The position numbers and the translations under genes are program-made. Shown piece after piece: positions 6,321-11,355 of a stretch of DNA of 11,355 nt. The stretch covers positions 1 through 11,355 of the forward strand of contig JAOPWO010000274.1 of assembly GCA_025965635.1 (NCBI GenBank). The letters run 5' to 3'. This DNA is from Modestobacter sp. GTDB lineage: Bacteria; Actinomycetota; Actinomycetes; Mycobacteriales; Geodermatophilaceae. The first letter of the stretch is position 1. Each line of letters opens with the position of its first letter. The notes below the pieces were generated by a model. It was not told where the DNA came from, made no database searches, and was given only the letters and a program-made list of their open reading frames with translations.

Positions 6321-7229
6321 GTGAACCGTCCGCCACGCCCGATCAGCAGGACGCTCGCCGTCACCGTCGCCGTCGTCGCTGCCCTCATGCTGATCGCCGG
6401 CGTCGTGACCGGGGTGCGCCTGTCCTCGTCCTCCGACGAGGCGGACCAGAGCGCGGCCCCCTCGACCACGCCCTCGGCGGCTGCTCCGGTCGACCCCTAC
6501 GACCCCGCGGTCTCCCTTCCCGTGGACGACGACCGCAAGCGCCGCGCCGCCCAGATCACCTCGACGTTCGAGAACGCCACGCTGGAGCTGCAGTACGACT
6601 ACGCCGAGAACATCGGCGACGGCCGCGGGATCACCGCCGGCCGGGCCGGTTTCACCTCCGCCACCGGCGACCTGCTGCAGCTGGTCCGGGAGTACACGGC
6701 ACTCGAGCCGGCCAACCCGCTGGCGGACTACCTCCCGGCCCTGGAGGCGGTCAACGGCACGGCGTCCGAGGACGGCCTGGACGGTTTCGCCGAGGCCTGG
6801 GCGAACGCGGCCGAGGACCCCGACCAGCGGCGGCTGCAGGACGCCCTGGTCGACCGGCTCTACTTCACCCCGGCCATGACCCTGGCCGCCGAGACCGGCA
6901 TCGTGACCCCGCTGGGCCAGGCGGTCTTCTGGGACACGATGATCCAGCACGGCCTGGGCGGGGACACCGGGACGCAGGCGATCATCGCCGCGACCGAGGA
7001 CCGGGTCGGCTTCGTCGGCGACGTGGAGTCCGAGTGGCTCGACGCCTTCCTCGACGTCCGGCTCGAGTTCCTCTACCGCGCCTACGAGGACACCACCGAC
7101 GACGCCGACTCGGCCTCGGAGTCGCGGATCGCCGCGCTGCGCGCACTGCTGGAGGACGGCGAGCTGGCCCTGGAACTGCCGTTGAGCTGGGAGGTCTACG
7201 GCTCGACGTACGAGCTGCCCGCCTCCTGA
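6321..7229 (+). CDS. GH46-family chitosanase, N-terminally membrane-anchored or secreted
   Basis: A 302-residue protein. Residues 11-32 are a strong hydrophobic segment after a basic N-terminus; no clear AxA cleavage site follows, so it may stay anchored. A Ser/Ala/Pro linker (35-60) leads to the catalytic domain (73-302). Matching GH46 features are FENATLELQYDYAENIGDGRGITAG (83-107), LVREYTALEPANPLADYLPAL (121-141), and the end SWEVYGSTYELP. Glu84 corresponds to the catalytic acid and Asp100 in GDGRG to the base of the Streptomyces N174 enzyme (Glu22, Asp40); the spacing between them is two residues shorter. GH46 enzymes cut beta-1,4 links in chitosan by inversion. The GTG at 6321 has GAGGAG five bases upstream; a GTG at 6246 in the same frame lacks a site. 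Role: outside the cell, releasing glucosamine oligomers or protecting against chitosan. No sugar transporter is adjacent. Confidence 0.88.
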   Translation: MNRPPRPISRTLAVTVAVVAALMLIAGVVTGVRLSSSSDEADQSAAPSTTPSAAAPVDPYDPAVSLPVDDDRKRRAAQITSTFENATLELQYDYAENIGDGRGITAGRAGFTSATGDLLQLVREYTALEPANPLADYLPALEAVNGTASEDGLDGFAEAWANAAEDPDQRRLQDALVDRLYFTPAMTLAAETGIVTPLGQAVFWDTMIQHGLGGDTGTQAIIAATEDRVGFVGDVESEWLDAFLDVRLEFLYRAYEDTTDDADSASESRIAALRALLEDGELALELPLSWEVYGSTYELPAS

Positions 7230-7236
7230 CGCCGCG

Positions 7237-7872
7237 TCAGCCGGTCCGGGCGGGCCCGAAGCGCCCCGCGGCCGGCCCGCTCAGCCGGCCGGCCGGGACC
7301 GGCCGGCCGCAGACGAGCAGCAGCAGGTCCTGGGCGCGCCCGGAGACCGGCTCGCCGGAGCCGTACCTCCAGTCGACGTCGGTCGCCCGGAGCTCGATCC
7401 CGGTCAGATCGACGCCGAAGTACCGCAGCTGCCTGGGTTGCAGCCCGCCCAGCACGAGCGCGACCCGCTCCGCAGCGGCGACGTCGTCCCGGCCGAGCGC
7501 GGTGGAGACGTCGAGACCGTGGATGACGTCGTGCGAGAGGGCACCGAGCGCCCCTCCGCCGGGCGGTGACCAGGGGTGCTCGACGTTGTCGCGCAGGCAG
7601 CCGAGCAACTGCCCGGATGACAGCTCCGCCGCGTCGCGGCGGGCGGCGCGGTCGGCCATCCGGTGGAAGTTGCCACCTGCCTTGACCATCCCGAGCAGAA
7701 ACCTCGGCGTCGAGTACCGGAACGCCATGGTGGTGTGGGCGACGACCTCGCGGACCCGCCAACCGGCGCAGAGGCTCGGGGTGTCCCACTGCTCCTCCGA
7801 CAGCGACGCCAGCAGGTCGACCTGGGCGCGCCGTTCGGCGGCGGTCGCCGTCCGGATCTCCGGTTCGGTCAT
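7237..7872 (-). CDS. Maleylpyruvate isomerase-family (DinB-like, mycothiol-associated) protein
   Basis: A 211-residue cytoplasmic protein of the actinobacterial DinB/MDMPI superfamily, four-helix bundles that bind a divalent metal and often use mycothiol. Visible marks are the N-terminal LLASLSEEQWDTPSLCAGWRVREVVAHTTM (20-49) with metal-ligand candidate His46, and the HDVIHGLDVSTALGR motif (114-128) with His114, His118 and Asp121. The C-terminal part (about 165-211) has DWRYGSGEPVSGRAQDLLLLVCGR, a common ending in this family. ATG at 7872 has GAGGAGG four bases upstream. The family includes mycothiol-dependent maleylpyruvate isomerase, but most members have unknown substrates, so no reaction is claimed. 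It converges with the chitosanase gene with only 7 bp between stop codons, and lies 86 bp downstream of the amidotransferase remnant on the same strand. Confidence 0.85.
   Translation of the reverse strand: MTEPEIRTATAAERRAQVDLLASLSEEQWDTPSLCAGWRVREVVAHTTMAFRYSTPRFLLGMVKAGGNFHRMADRAARRDAAELSSGQLLGCLRDNVEHPWSPPGGGALGALSHDVIHGLDVSTALGRDDVAAAERVALVLGGLQPRQLRYFGVDLTGIELRATDVDWRYGSGEPVSGRAQDLLLLVCGRPVPAGRLSGPAAGRFGPARTG
7284..7307. terminator. GC-rich hairpin inside the 3' end of the isomerase-family gene
   Basis: GCCGGCCGG (7284-7292) pairs perfectly with CCGGCCGGC (7299-7307) around a 6-nt loop. Since the convergent stop codons are 7 bp apart, a terminator for the chitosanase transcript must sit within the opposing gene, and this is the best stem there. 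It may equally be a chance product of Pro/Ala/Gly-rich codons. Confidence 0.3.
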
Positions 7873-7958
7873 GCGTCCTCCTCGCGGACCGCCGGCGTGG
7901 CGCCGGGGTCGTCACGGAGAAGACGCCGGCCGCTCCGGGAACTCATCGGCGGCGGCGC

Positions 7959-8295
7959 TCAGGCGTAGCCCGCGACGAAGTCGGCCAGCATCCGGGTCGG
8001 CTCGGTGCCCACCGCCGCGGCGAGCCGGGCGACGGGCTCGTCGAGCTCGGAGGGCGGCAAGTAGCCGGCGTGCACGTAGACGCGGGCACGGGTCACCACC
8101 CCGTCGACGCCGAGCGTGCCGATGCCGAGCAGGCCCCGACCAGCCGGCCAGGTCGAGGGCCGGCAGCGGCCCGGACTCGGGGCGGATCCGCCGGAGCTCG
8201 TGCTCGGCCAGCCCGGTGGCCCGCAGGAACGCCGCGCACTCGTCGTCCGCGGCCTCGTCCTCGGCCCGGGAGCCCGGCAGCAGGAAGGGCTGCAC
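7959..8295 (-). pseudogene. Decayed class I glutamine amidotransferase with internal deletions and frameshift
   Basis: On the minus strand, GTG 8295 opens VQPFLLPGSRAEDEAADDECAAFL and continues to LPALDLAGWSG (about 54 residues), which looks like the N-terminus of actinobacterial GMP-synthase-like amidotransferases. In another frame the last 53 codons read VDGVVTRARVYVHAGYLPPSELDE through MLADFVAGYA and stop at 7959, the matching C-terminus (family pattern FHPELDVxGLxTR followed by HAGYFPP). Between them, around 8112-8142, GGGGCCTGC followed by TC and GGCATCGGCACGCTCGGC fits the nucleophile motif GACYGIGTLG with one base lost in the Tyr codon. About 40 residues before and about 75 after this motif are missing, including the FHPE catalytic His-Glu. 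Only 337 bp remain of an expected 700 or so. The 175-residue frame covering part of the region changes into arginine-rich nonsense at the break. Confidence 0.72.
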
Positions 8296-8448
8296 GGGCG
8301 CGATGCCGTGTCGCGGCCCCGGTGCGCAGGCGGGGCGGCGCAGCGAGCAGCGCCGGGAGTTGCGAGACCGCCGGGGTCCGTGGGACACCCGAGACGAAAC
8401 GGTCCGGGCCACGCCGCTGTGGTCGCCGTCCGCGGCCACCGGCGTGCC

Positions 8449-8454
8449 TACCGT
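8449..8454 (+). promoter_or_regulatory. Candidate -10 box for a leaderless start of the 72-residue gene
   Basis: TACCGT fits TAnnnT and ends seven bases before ATG 8461, the spacing at which transcription would begin on the start codon. No Shine-Dalgarno sequence precedes the ATG. The -35 region (CCGTCC, 8427-8432 area) is weak. Confidence 0.3.
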
Positions 8455-8460
8455 CGGCGG

Positions 8461-8679
8461 ATGACGACGCCCCGAAGCACCCCGGCCGCCGGCTCGCGCA
8501 CCTCAGACCCCGACCGGATCCGGTACCTGCACCTCGTGGCGGCGGCCCGGGCGAGCGCCGTGCGGCCGACCAGCGAGCGGCAGGTGGCCGACATCGTCCG
8601 GGTCACCGTCGACGACGAGGTCGACACGGGCATCTTCCGCGCCATCGTCACCGACGTCGCCGGCGACGTCCTGCGCTGA
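8461..8679 (+). CDS. Small hypothetical protein, 72 residues
   Basis: ATG 8461 to TGA 8679. The first 18 residues are polar and probably disordered (MTTPRSTPAAGSRTSDPD). Then comes a helix-like part (RIRYLHLVAAARASAVRPTSERQVADIV) and two strand-like segments, VRVTVDDEV and GIFRAIVTDVAGDVLR. Codon third positions are nearly all G or C, and the residue mix is protein-like, which supports translation. I recognise no family. It lacks signal peptide, membrane segment, cysteine and metal motif. The start seems leaderless, since a TACCGT element lies seven bases upstream and there is no ribosome binding site. It reads in the same direction as selO, 69 bp upstream of it, but a hairpin between them makes cotranscription uncertain. 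The opposite strand holds no alternative gene here. Confidence 0.6.
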   Translation: MTTPRSTPAAGSRTSDPDRIRYLHLVAAARASAVRPTSERQVADIVRVTVDDEVDTGIFRAIVTDVAGDVLR

Positions 8680-8686
8680 GCCGCTC

Positions 8687-8723
8687 CGCCCCGGAACAGT
8701 CGGTTCCAGGCGCTGCCGGGGCG
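8687..8723 (+). terminator. Possible hairpin between the small gene and selO
   Basis: CGCCCCGG (8687-8694) pairs with CCGGGGCG (8716-8723), 8 bp with a 21-nt loop, seven bases after the small gene stop. A competing inner stem GGAAC/GTTCC (8693-8697, 8703-8707) overlaps it. No T-tract. Confidence 0.35.
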
Positions 8724-8735
8724 CCGTCCCGGACG

Positions 8736-8741
8736 TATGGT
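8736..8741 (+). promoter_or_regulatory. Candidate -10 box giving a leaderless selO transcript
   Basis: TATGGT matches four of six -10 bases and lies seven bases before GTG 8749, so transcription would start at or next to that codon. The -35 position (CTGCCG, 8713-8718) is weak. The ATG within this box (8737) is in the same frame and is the alternative start, but it has no ribosome binding site. Confidence 0.4.
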
Positions 8742-8748
8742 CGACGGG

Positions 8749-10212
8749 GTGACCGCCGCACCGCCCCCGACCATCTCCCTCGGCACCCACTTCGCCCGCG
8801 AGCTCGCCGACATGGCGCTCCCCTGGCAGGCAGAGGAGGCGCCGGACCCGCGGCTGCTCGTGCTGAACGAGCCGCTGGCCGGCGAGCTCGGACTCGACCC
8901 GGCCTGGCTGCGCAGTGCCGACGGGCTGCAGCTGCTGGTGGGCGCCGCCGTCCCCGACGGTGCCGCCCCGGTGGCGCAGGCCTACGCCGGTCACCAGTTC
9001 GGCGGGTTCGTCCCGCGGCTGGGTGACGGTCGCGCGCTGCTGCTGGGTGAGCTGACCGGCGCCGACGGGCGCCTGCGCGACCTGCACCTCAAGGGCTCGG
9101 GACGGACACCGTTCGCCCGTGGCGGTGACGGGCTGGCCGCCATCGGCCCGATGCTGCGCGAGTACGTGGTGAGCGAGGGGATGCACGCGCTCGGCGTCCC
9201 GACGACGCGGTCCCTCGCCGTCGTGGCGACCGGCCGGCCGGTGCGCCGCGAGACGGTGCTGCCCGGCGCCGTGCTGGCCCGGGTGGCGAGCAGCCACCTG
9301 CGGGTGGGGAGCTTCCAGTACGCCCGGGCGACGGGCGACGTCGAGCTGCTGCGGAAGCTGGCCGACCACGCGATCGCCCGGCACCACCCGGCCGCGGCCG
9401 GGGCCGCCGCCCCGTACCGCGCGCTGTTCGAGGCGGTGGTGGCCGCCCAGGCGTCGCTGGTGGCCAGGTGGATGCTCGTGGGGTTCGTGCACGGGGTGAT
9501 GAACACCGACAACATGACGATCTCGGGCGAGACGATCGACTACGGCCCGTGCGCCTTCATGGACGCCTACGACCCGGCCACCGTGTACAGCTCGATCGAC
9601 GCCGGCGGGCGGTACGCCTACCGCAACCAGCCGATCGTGGCCGAGTGGAACCTGGCCCGGCTGGCGGAGACGCTGCTCCCCCTGCTGCACGAGGACCAGG
9701 AGCAGGCGGTGGCGCTGGCGGTGGAGTCGCTGGGGATGTTCCGGCCGCTGTACGACGCGGCGTGGTCGGCGGGGATGCGGACGAAGCTCGGGCTGCCCGC
9801 CGGCCTGGACGACGCGGTGGCCGGGCCGCTGGTCGACGAGCTGCTGGCCCAGCTGCAGCAGAGCCACGTGGACATGACGTCGTTCTTCCGCACGCTGGGG
9901 CGGGCAGCACGAGGCGACGTCGAGCCGGCCCGGAACCTGTTCCTGGACATCGTGGCGTTCGACGGCTGGCTGGAGCGCTGGCGGGCGCTGGCCCCGGACG
10001 GCGACGCGATGGACCGGGTCAACCCGGTCTACATCCCGCGCAACCACCTGGTCGAGGAGGCGTTGACCGCCGCGACCGGTGGCGACCTCGCCCCGCTCGA
10101 GAGGCTGCTGGCGGCGCTGGCGGCGCCGTTCGAGGAGCGCCCCGGGCTGGAGCGCCACGCCGCCCCGGCCCCGCAGGACTTCGGCGCCTACCGGACGTTC
10201 TGCGGGACCTGA
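8749..10212 (+). CDS. selO: Protein adenylyltransferase SelO (YdiU/UPF0061 family)
   Basis: A 487-residue protein, close to the 478 of E. coli YdiU. SelO has a pseudokinase fold with ATP bound in flipped orientation and transfers AMP to Ser, Thr or Tyr of proteins, tuning redox homeostasis. Diagnostic segments are YAGHQFGGFVPRLGDGRA (79-96), LKGSGRTPFARGGDG (114-128) with candidate Lys115, LREYVVSEGMHALGVPTTR (136-154), HGVMNTDNM (248-256) with metal-binding Asn, and DYGPCAFMD (264-272), the DFG-like site. Cys268 lies in the activation segment and Cys485 is third from the end (FCGT), the place of selenocysteine in animal SelO; in E. coli the equivalent pair forms a regulatory disulfide. Cys485 is coded by TGC, so no selenium insertion is needed. 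The start is GTG 8749 (leaderless) or ATG 8737, four codons earlier. It is monocistronic by layout and ends at a convergent hairpin. Confidence 0.93.
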   Translation: MTAAPPPTISLGTHFARELADMALPWQAEEAPDPRLLVLNEPLAGELGLDPAWLRSADGLQLLVGAAVPDGAAPVAQAYAGHQFGGFVPRLGDGRALLLGELTGADGRLRDLHLKGSGRTPFARGGDGLAAIGPMLREYVVSEGMHALGVPTTRSLAVVATGRPVRRETVLPGAVLARVASSHLRVGSFQYARATGDVELLRKLADHAIARHHPAAAGAAAPYRALFEAVVAAQASLVARWMLVGFVHGVMNTDNMTISGETIDYGPCAFMDAYDPATVYSSIDAGGRYAYRNQPIVAEWNLARLAETLLPLLHEDQEQAVALAVESLGMFRPLYDAAWSAGMRTKLGLPAGLDDAVAGPLVDELLAQLQQSHVDMTSFFRTLGRAARGDVEPARNLFLDIVAFDGWLERWRALAPDGDAMDRVNPVYIPRNHLVEEALTAATGGDLAPLERLLAALAAPFEERPGLERHAAPAPQDFGAYRTFCGT

Positions 10213-10217
10213 GGCGG

Positions 10218-10245
10218 CCGTCCTCCGGCGGCTGCCGGGGGACGG
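10218..10245. terminator. Bidirectional 12-bp hairpin between selO and the exporter gene
   Basis: CCGTCCTCCGGC (10218-10229) pairs with GCCGGGGGACGG (10234-10245) with one wobble around the loop GGCT. It fills the 36-bp gap between the convergent stop codons, so it can end both transcripts. Confidence 0.8.
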
Positions 10246-10248
10246 GTC

Positions 10249-10563
10249 CTAGTGGGTGAGCTTGAGGCCGATGACGCAGCCGACGATGCCCAGCAGGAGG
10301 AGCACCCGGAGCACCGTCACCGGCTCCTCCCCCGACCACATGGCGTGACCGGCGGTCAGGACGGCACCGATGCCGACCCAGACCGCGTAGGCCGTGCCGA
10401 TCGGGAGCCCGCGCATCGCGTAGGCGAGGCCGGCCATGCTGGCGGTGAGGGCGACGGCGAAGACGGCGGTCGGCGCCAGGCGCGTGAAGCCCTCCGAGCG
10501 GCCGAGCGCGGTGGCCCAGACGGCTTCCAGCACGCCGGAGATGACGAGGACGATCCAGTACAC
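10249..10563 (-). CDS. gdx: SMR-family guanidinium exporter (SugE/Gdx type)
   Basis: A 104-residue protein with four membrane segments (about 2-19, 30-48, 56-74, 83-101), the standard small multidrug resistance size. It matches E. coli SugE closely in pattern: IVLVISGVLEAVWA with the essential Glu13 in helix 1, GFTRLAPT, LAYAMRGLPIGTAYAVWVGIGAV (46-68), and the ending IGLKLTH. Glu13 takes the proton and guanidinium in turn; dual-topology dimers work in the cytoplasmic membrane. The GTG start at 10563 is chosen because GGGAG lies five bases upstream and the family begins at that point. A guanidine-III riboswitch sits immediately before the ribosome binding site, which supports the guanidinium-export subtype and not a quaternary-ammonium pump. 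There is a single SMR gene, so a homodimer is expected. It converges with selO and is divergent from a methyltransferase gene. Confidence 0.93.
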   Translation of the reverse strand: MYWIVLVISGVLEAVWATALGRSEGFTRLAPTAVFAVALTASMAGLAYAMRGLPIGTAYAVWVGIGAVLTAGHAMWSGEEPVTVLRVLLLLGIVGCVIGLKLTH

Positions 10564-10568
10564 GGGGT

Positions 10569-10621
10569 CTCCCAGGACGCCGTCTTGTCGCTGTCCGGGT
10601 ACGGCGTGCCTCGTCCGGGAG
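10569..10621 (-). promoter_or_regulatory. Ribosome binding site and candidate anti-Shine-Dalgarno switch of the exporter
   Basis: The ribosome binding site GGGAG is at 10573-10569. The segment CTCCCGG (10621-10615) can pair over seven positions, with one wobble, with CTGGGAG (10575-10569). Its last four bases are also the 5' strand of aptamer helix P1. Folding of the aptamer on guanidine would therefore free the binding site. Pairing is visible; the switching model is inference. Confidence 0.45.
10577..10618 (-). ncRNA. Guanidine-III riboswitch aptamer (ykkC-III type)
   Basis: On the minus strand the RNA begins CCGGACGAGG, runs through CGCCGTACCCGG, and ends GACAAGACGGCG; these blocks match the Thermobifida fusca guanidine-III aptamer as I remember it, with small changes between them. 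Helix P1 pairs CCGG (10618-10615) with CCGG (10598-10595). Helix P2 pairs ACGCCGT (10607-10601) with ACGGCGT (10583-10577), seven perfect pairs, and the remaining loop bases form the pseudoknot that holds guanidinium. The aptamer ends three bases before the GGGAG site of the exporter gene, so control of translation is likely, turning the gene on when guanidine rises. The downstream gene is exactly the expected partner. Confidence 0.88.
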
Positions 10622-10688
10622 TCCGGGGGCGGACCCGCGCCGAGGGTGCCACACGGCGGGGGTCCCGTCGCGACAGCCGGCGCGCCGC

Positions 10689-10703
10689 TTGCCGGAACGG
10701 CAA
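10689..10703. repeat. Inverted repeat TTGCCG-GAA-CGGCAA in the divergent region
   Basis: Perfect 6-bp arms separated by three bases, 43 bp upstream of the methyltransferase start and about 70 bp upstream of the riboswitch. It could be an operator or a small hairpin. It also contains a TTGCCG that resembles a -35 box, but no good -10 follows at the right distance. Confidence 0.3.
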
Positions 10704-10745
10704 CGGCACTGGCTGAACCGGTACCTCGTGCGCGACGGTGGTCCG

Positions 10746-11355
10746 GTGACCGACGATCTCGCGACAGCATCGCCCGCCCCCGAACTCCCCCCGCTCGCCG
10801 ACGCGTACGTCGGGGATCCCGCGGTGCAGGCCGAGTGGGACCGGCGGTACACCGAACGGGAGAAGCTGTGGAGCGGCCAGCCCAACGGCGCGCTGGTGGC
10901 CGGGGTCGCCGGGCTGACACCCGGACGGGTGCTCGACGTGGGCTGCGGTGAGGGCGCGGACGCCGTCTGGCTGGCCCGCGGCGGCTGGGACGTGACCGCG
11001 CTGGAGGTCTCCGGTGTGGCGCTGGAGCGGGCAGCCCGTCACGCGCGGGACGCGGGCGTTCCGGTGCGCTGGGTGCACGCCGGACTGGTGGAGGCGGCGC
11101 TCCCGCCGGCGTCGTTCGCCCTCGTCTCCGCGCAGTACCCGGCCCTGCTGCGCACGCCCGACGCCGCGGCCGAGCGTGCGCTGCTGGCGGCCGTCGCGCC
11201 CGGCGGTGTGCTGCTGCTCGTGCACCACGCCGGGATGGAGAGCCAGCCGCCGGACGTCGGCGGCTTCGACCCGGCCGACTACGTCTGGCCCTCGATGGTG
11301 GCCGCGCTGCTCGACGACGACTGGGCGGTGGAGGTGCACGAGCAGCGGCCGCGCG
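10746..11355 (+). CDS. Class I SAM-dependent methyltransferase (partial, C-terminus beyond window)
   Basis: The frame opens at GTG 10746 and runs 203 codons to the right edge without a stop. After a loose N-terminus (1-28) comes WDRRYTEREKLWSGQPNGALV (31-51), a pattern common in thiopurine/tellurite-type and UbiE-like methyltransferases. Motif I is VLDVGCGEGADAVWLA (62-77), the glycine-rich loop that binds SAM; the acidic residue of motif II is Glu87 in VTALEVSGVALERA. The post-motif region SFALVSAQYPALLRTP (123-138) and GGVLLLVHH (153-161) complete the Rossmann core. About 20-40 residues are probably missing. The substrate cannot be told. The start lacks a strong ribosome binding site, so a short leader or leaderless start is possible. 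It is divergent from the guanidinium exporter with 182 bp between, but no functional link is evident. Confidence 0.85.
   Translation, partial: MTDDLATASPAPELPPLADAYVGDPAVQAEWDRRYTEREKLWSGQPNGALVAGVAGLTPGRVLDVGCGEGADAVWLARGGWDVTALEVSGVALERAARHARDAGVPVRWVHAGLVEAALPPASFALVSAQYPALLRTPDAAAERALLAAVAPGGVLLLVHHAGMESQPPDVGGFDPADYVWPSMVAALLDDDWAVEVHEQRPR

Noticed and set aside
7912..8439. Intact 175-residue minus-strand protein
   Set aside because: Only its middle part is protein-like (the amidotransferase N-terminus); it becomes arginine-rich at the frameshift while the true C-terminus continues in another frame, so it is a pseudogene reading.
6038..8464. 808-codon plus-strand open frame crossing several genes
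   Set aside because: It overlaps the chitosanase in another frame and runs antisense through the isomerase-family gene and pseudogene; the product is Arg/Pro/Ala-rich nonsense.
8503..10158. 551-codon open frame antisense to selO
   Set aside because: Composition is Arg/Gln/His/Val-rich low-complexity and mirrors selO codons; SelO motifs on the plus strand decide the case.
10564..10618. Guanidine-I (ykkC) or guanidine-II (mini-ykkC) riboswitch
   Set aside because: There are no twin ACGR-loop hairpins, and the region lacks the longer guanidine-I architecture; the sequence blocks fit class III.

Overview
This is chromosomal DNA from a very GC-rich actinobacterium. Codon third positions are almost all G or C, GTG and TTG starts are common, several terminators are GC-rich hairpins without U-tracts, one enzyme belongs to the mycothiol-associated maleylpyruvate isomerase family, and some starts look leaderless. 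The gene set would fit Geodermatophilaceae (Blastococcus, Modestobacter or Geodermatophilus), but this is an impression and not a proven placement. I see no tRNA, rRNA, CRISPR array, insertion sequence or phage gene.

Left part (1-4013). A lipoprotein gene on the minus strand runs off the left edge. Next to it is a divergent catabolic-looking module. An isochorismatase-like hydrolase is on the minus strand. From a 174-bp shared promoter region, a fumarylacetoacetate hydrolase (FAH)-family enzyme and an NhaC-type antiporter read the other way, and a perfect 16-bp hairpin closes that arm. The pair suggests uptake or extrusion of a small ion or acid coupled to its hydrolysis; the substrate cannot be read from the sequence.

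Middle part (4014-7872). A 427-bp stretch without a gene precedes an orphan lipoprotein substrate-binding protein of the NMT1/SsuA type, with no permease or ATPase gene beside it. Then come a LURP-one-related (LOR)-like protein (minus) and a divergent GH46 chitosanase with an N-terminal membrane segment. A 14-bp perfect palindrome lies just upstream of the chitosanase start. A DinB-like maleylpyruvate isomerase-family gene converges on the chitosanase.

Right part (7959-11355). This part begins with a decayed glutamine amidotransferase in which only the N-terminus, the nucleophile motif (out of frame) and the C-terminus survive. A small 72-residue gene and the protein AMPylator selO follow on the plus strand. 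A 12-bp hairpin separates selO from a convergent SMR transporter gene of the SugE/Gdx type. That gene carries a guanidine-III riboswitch directly against its ribosome binding site, which identifies it as a guanidinium exporter. A class I SAM-dependent methyltransferase reads divergently and is cut by the right edge.

The most informative signal is the riboswitch-exporter pair. The most unusual is the amidotransferase ruin. The isochorismatase/FAH/NhaC module is the best candidate for uncharacterised metabolism. Nothing in the window amounts to a clearly new molecular system.
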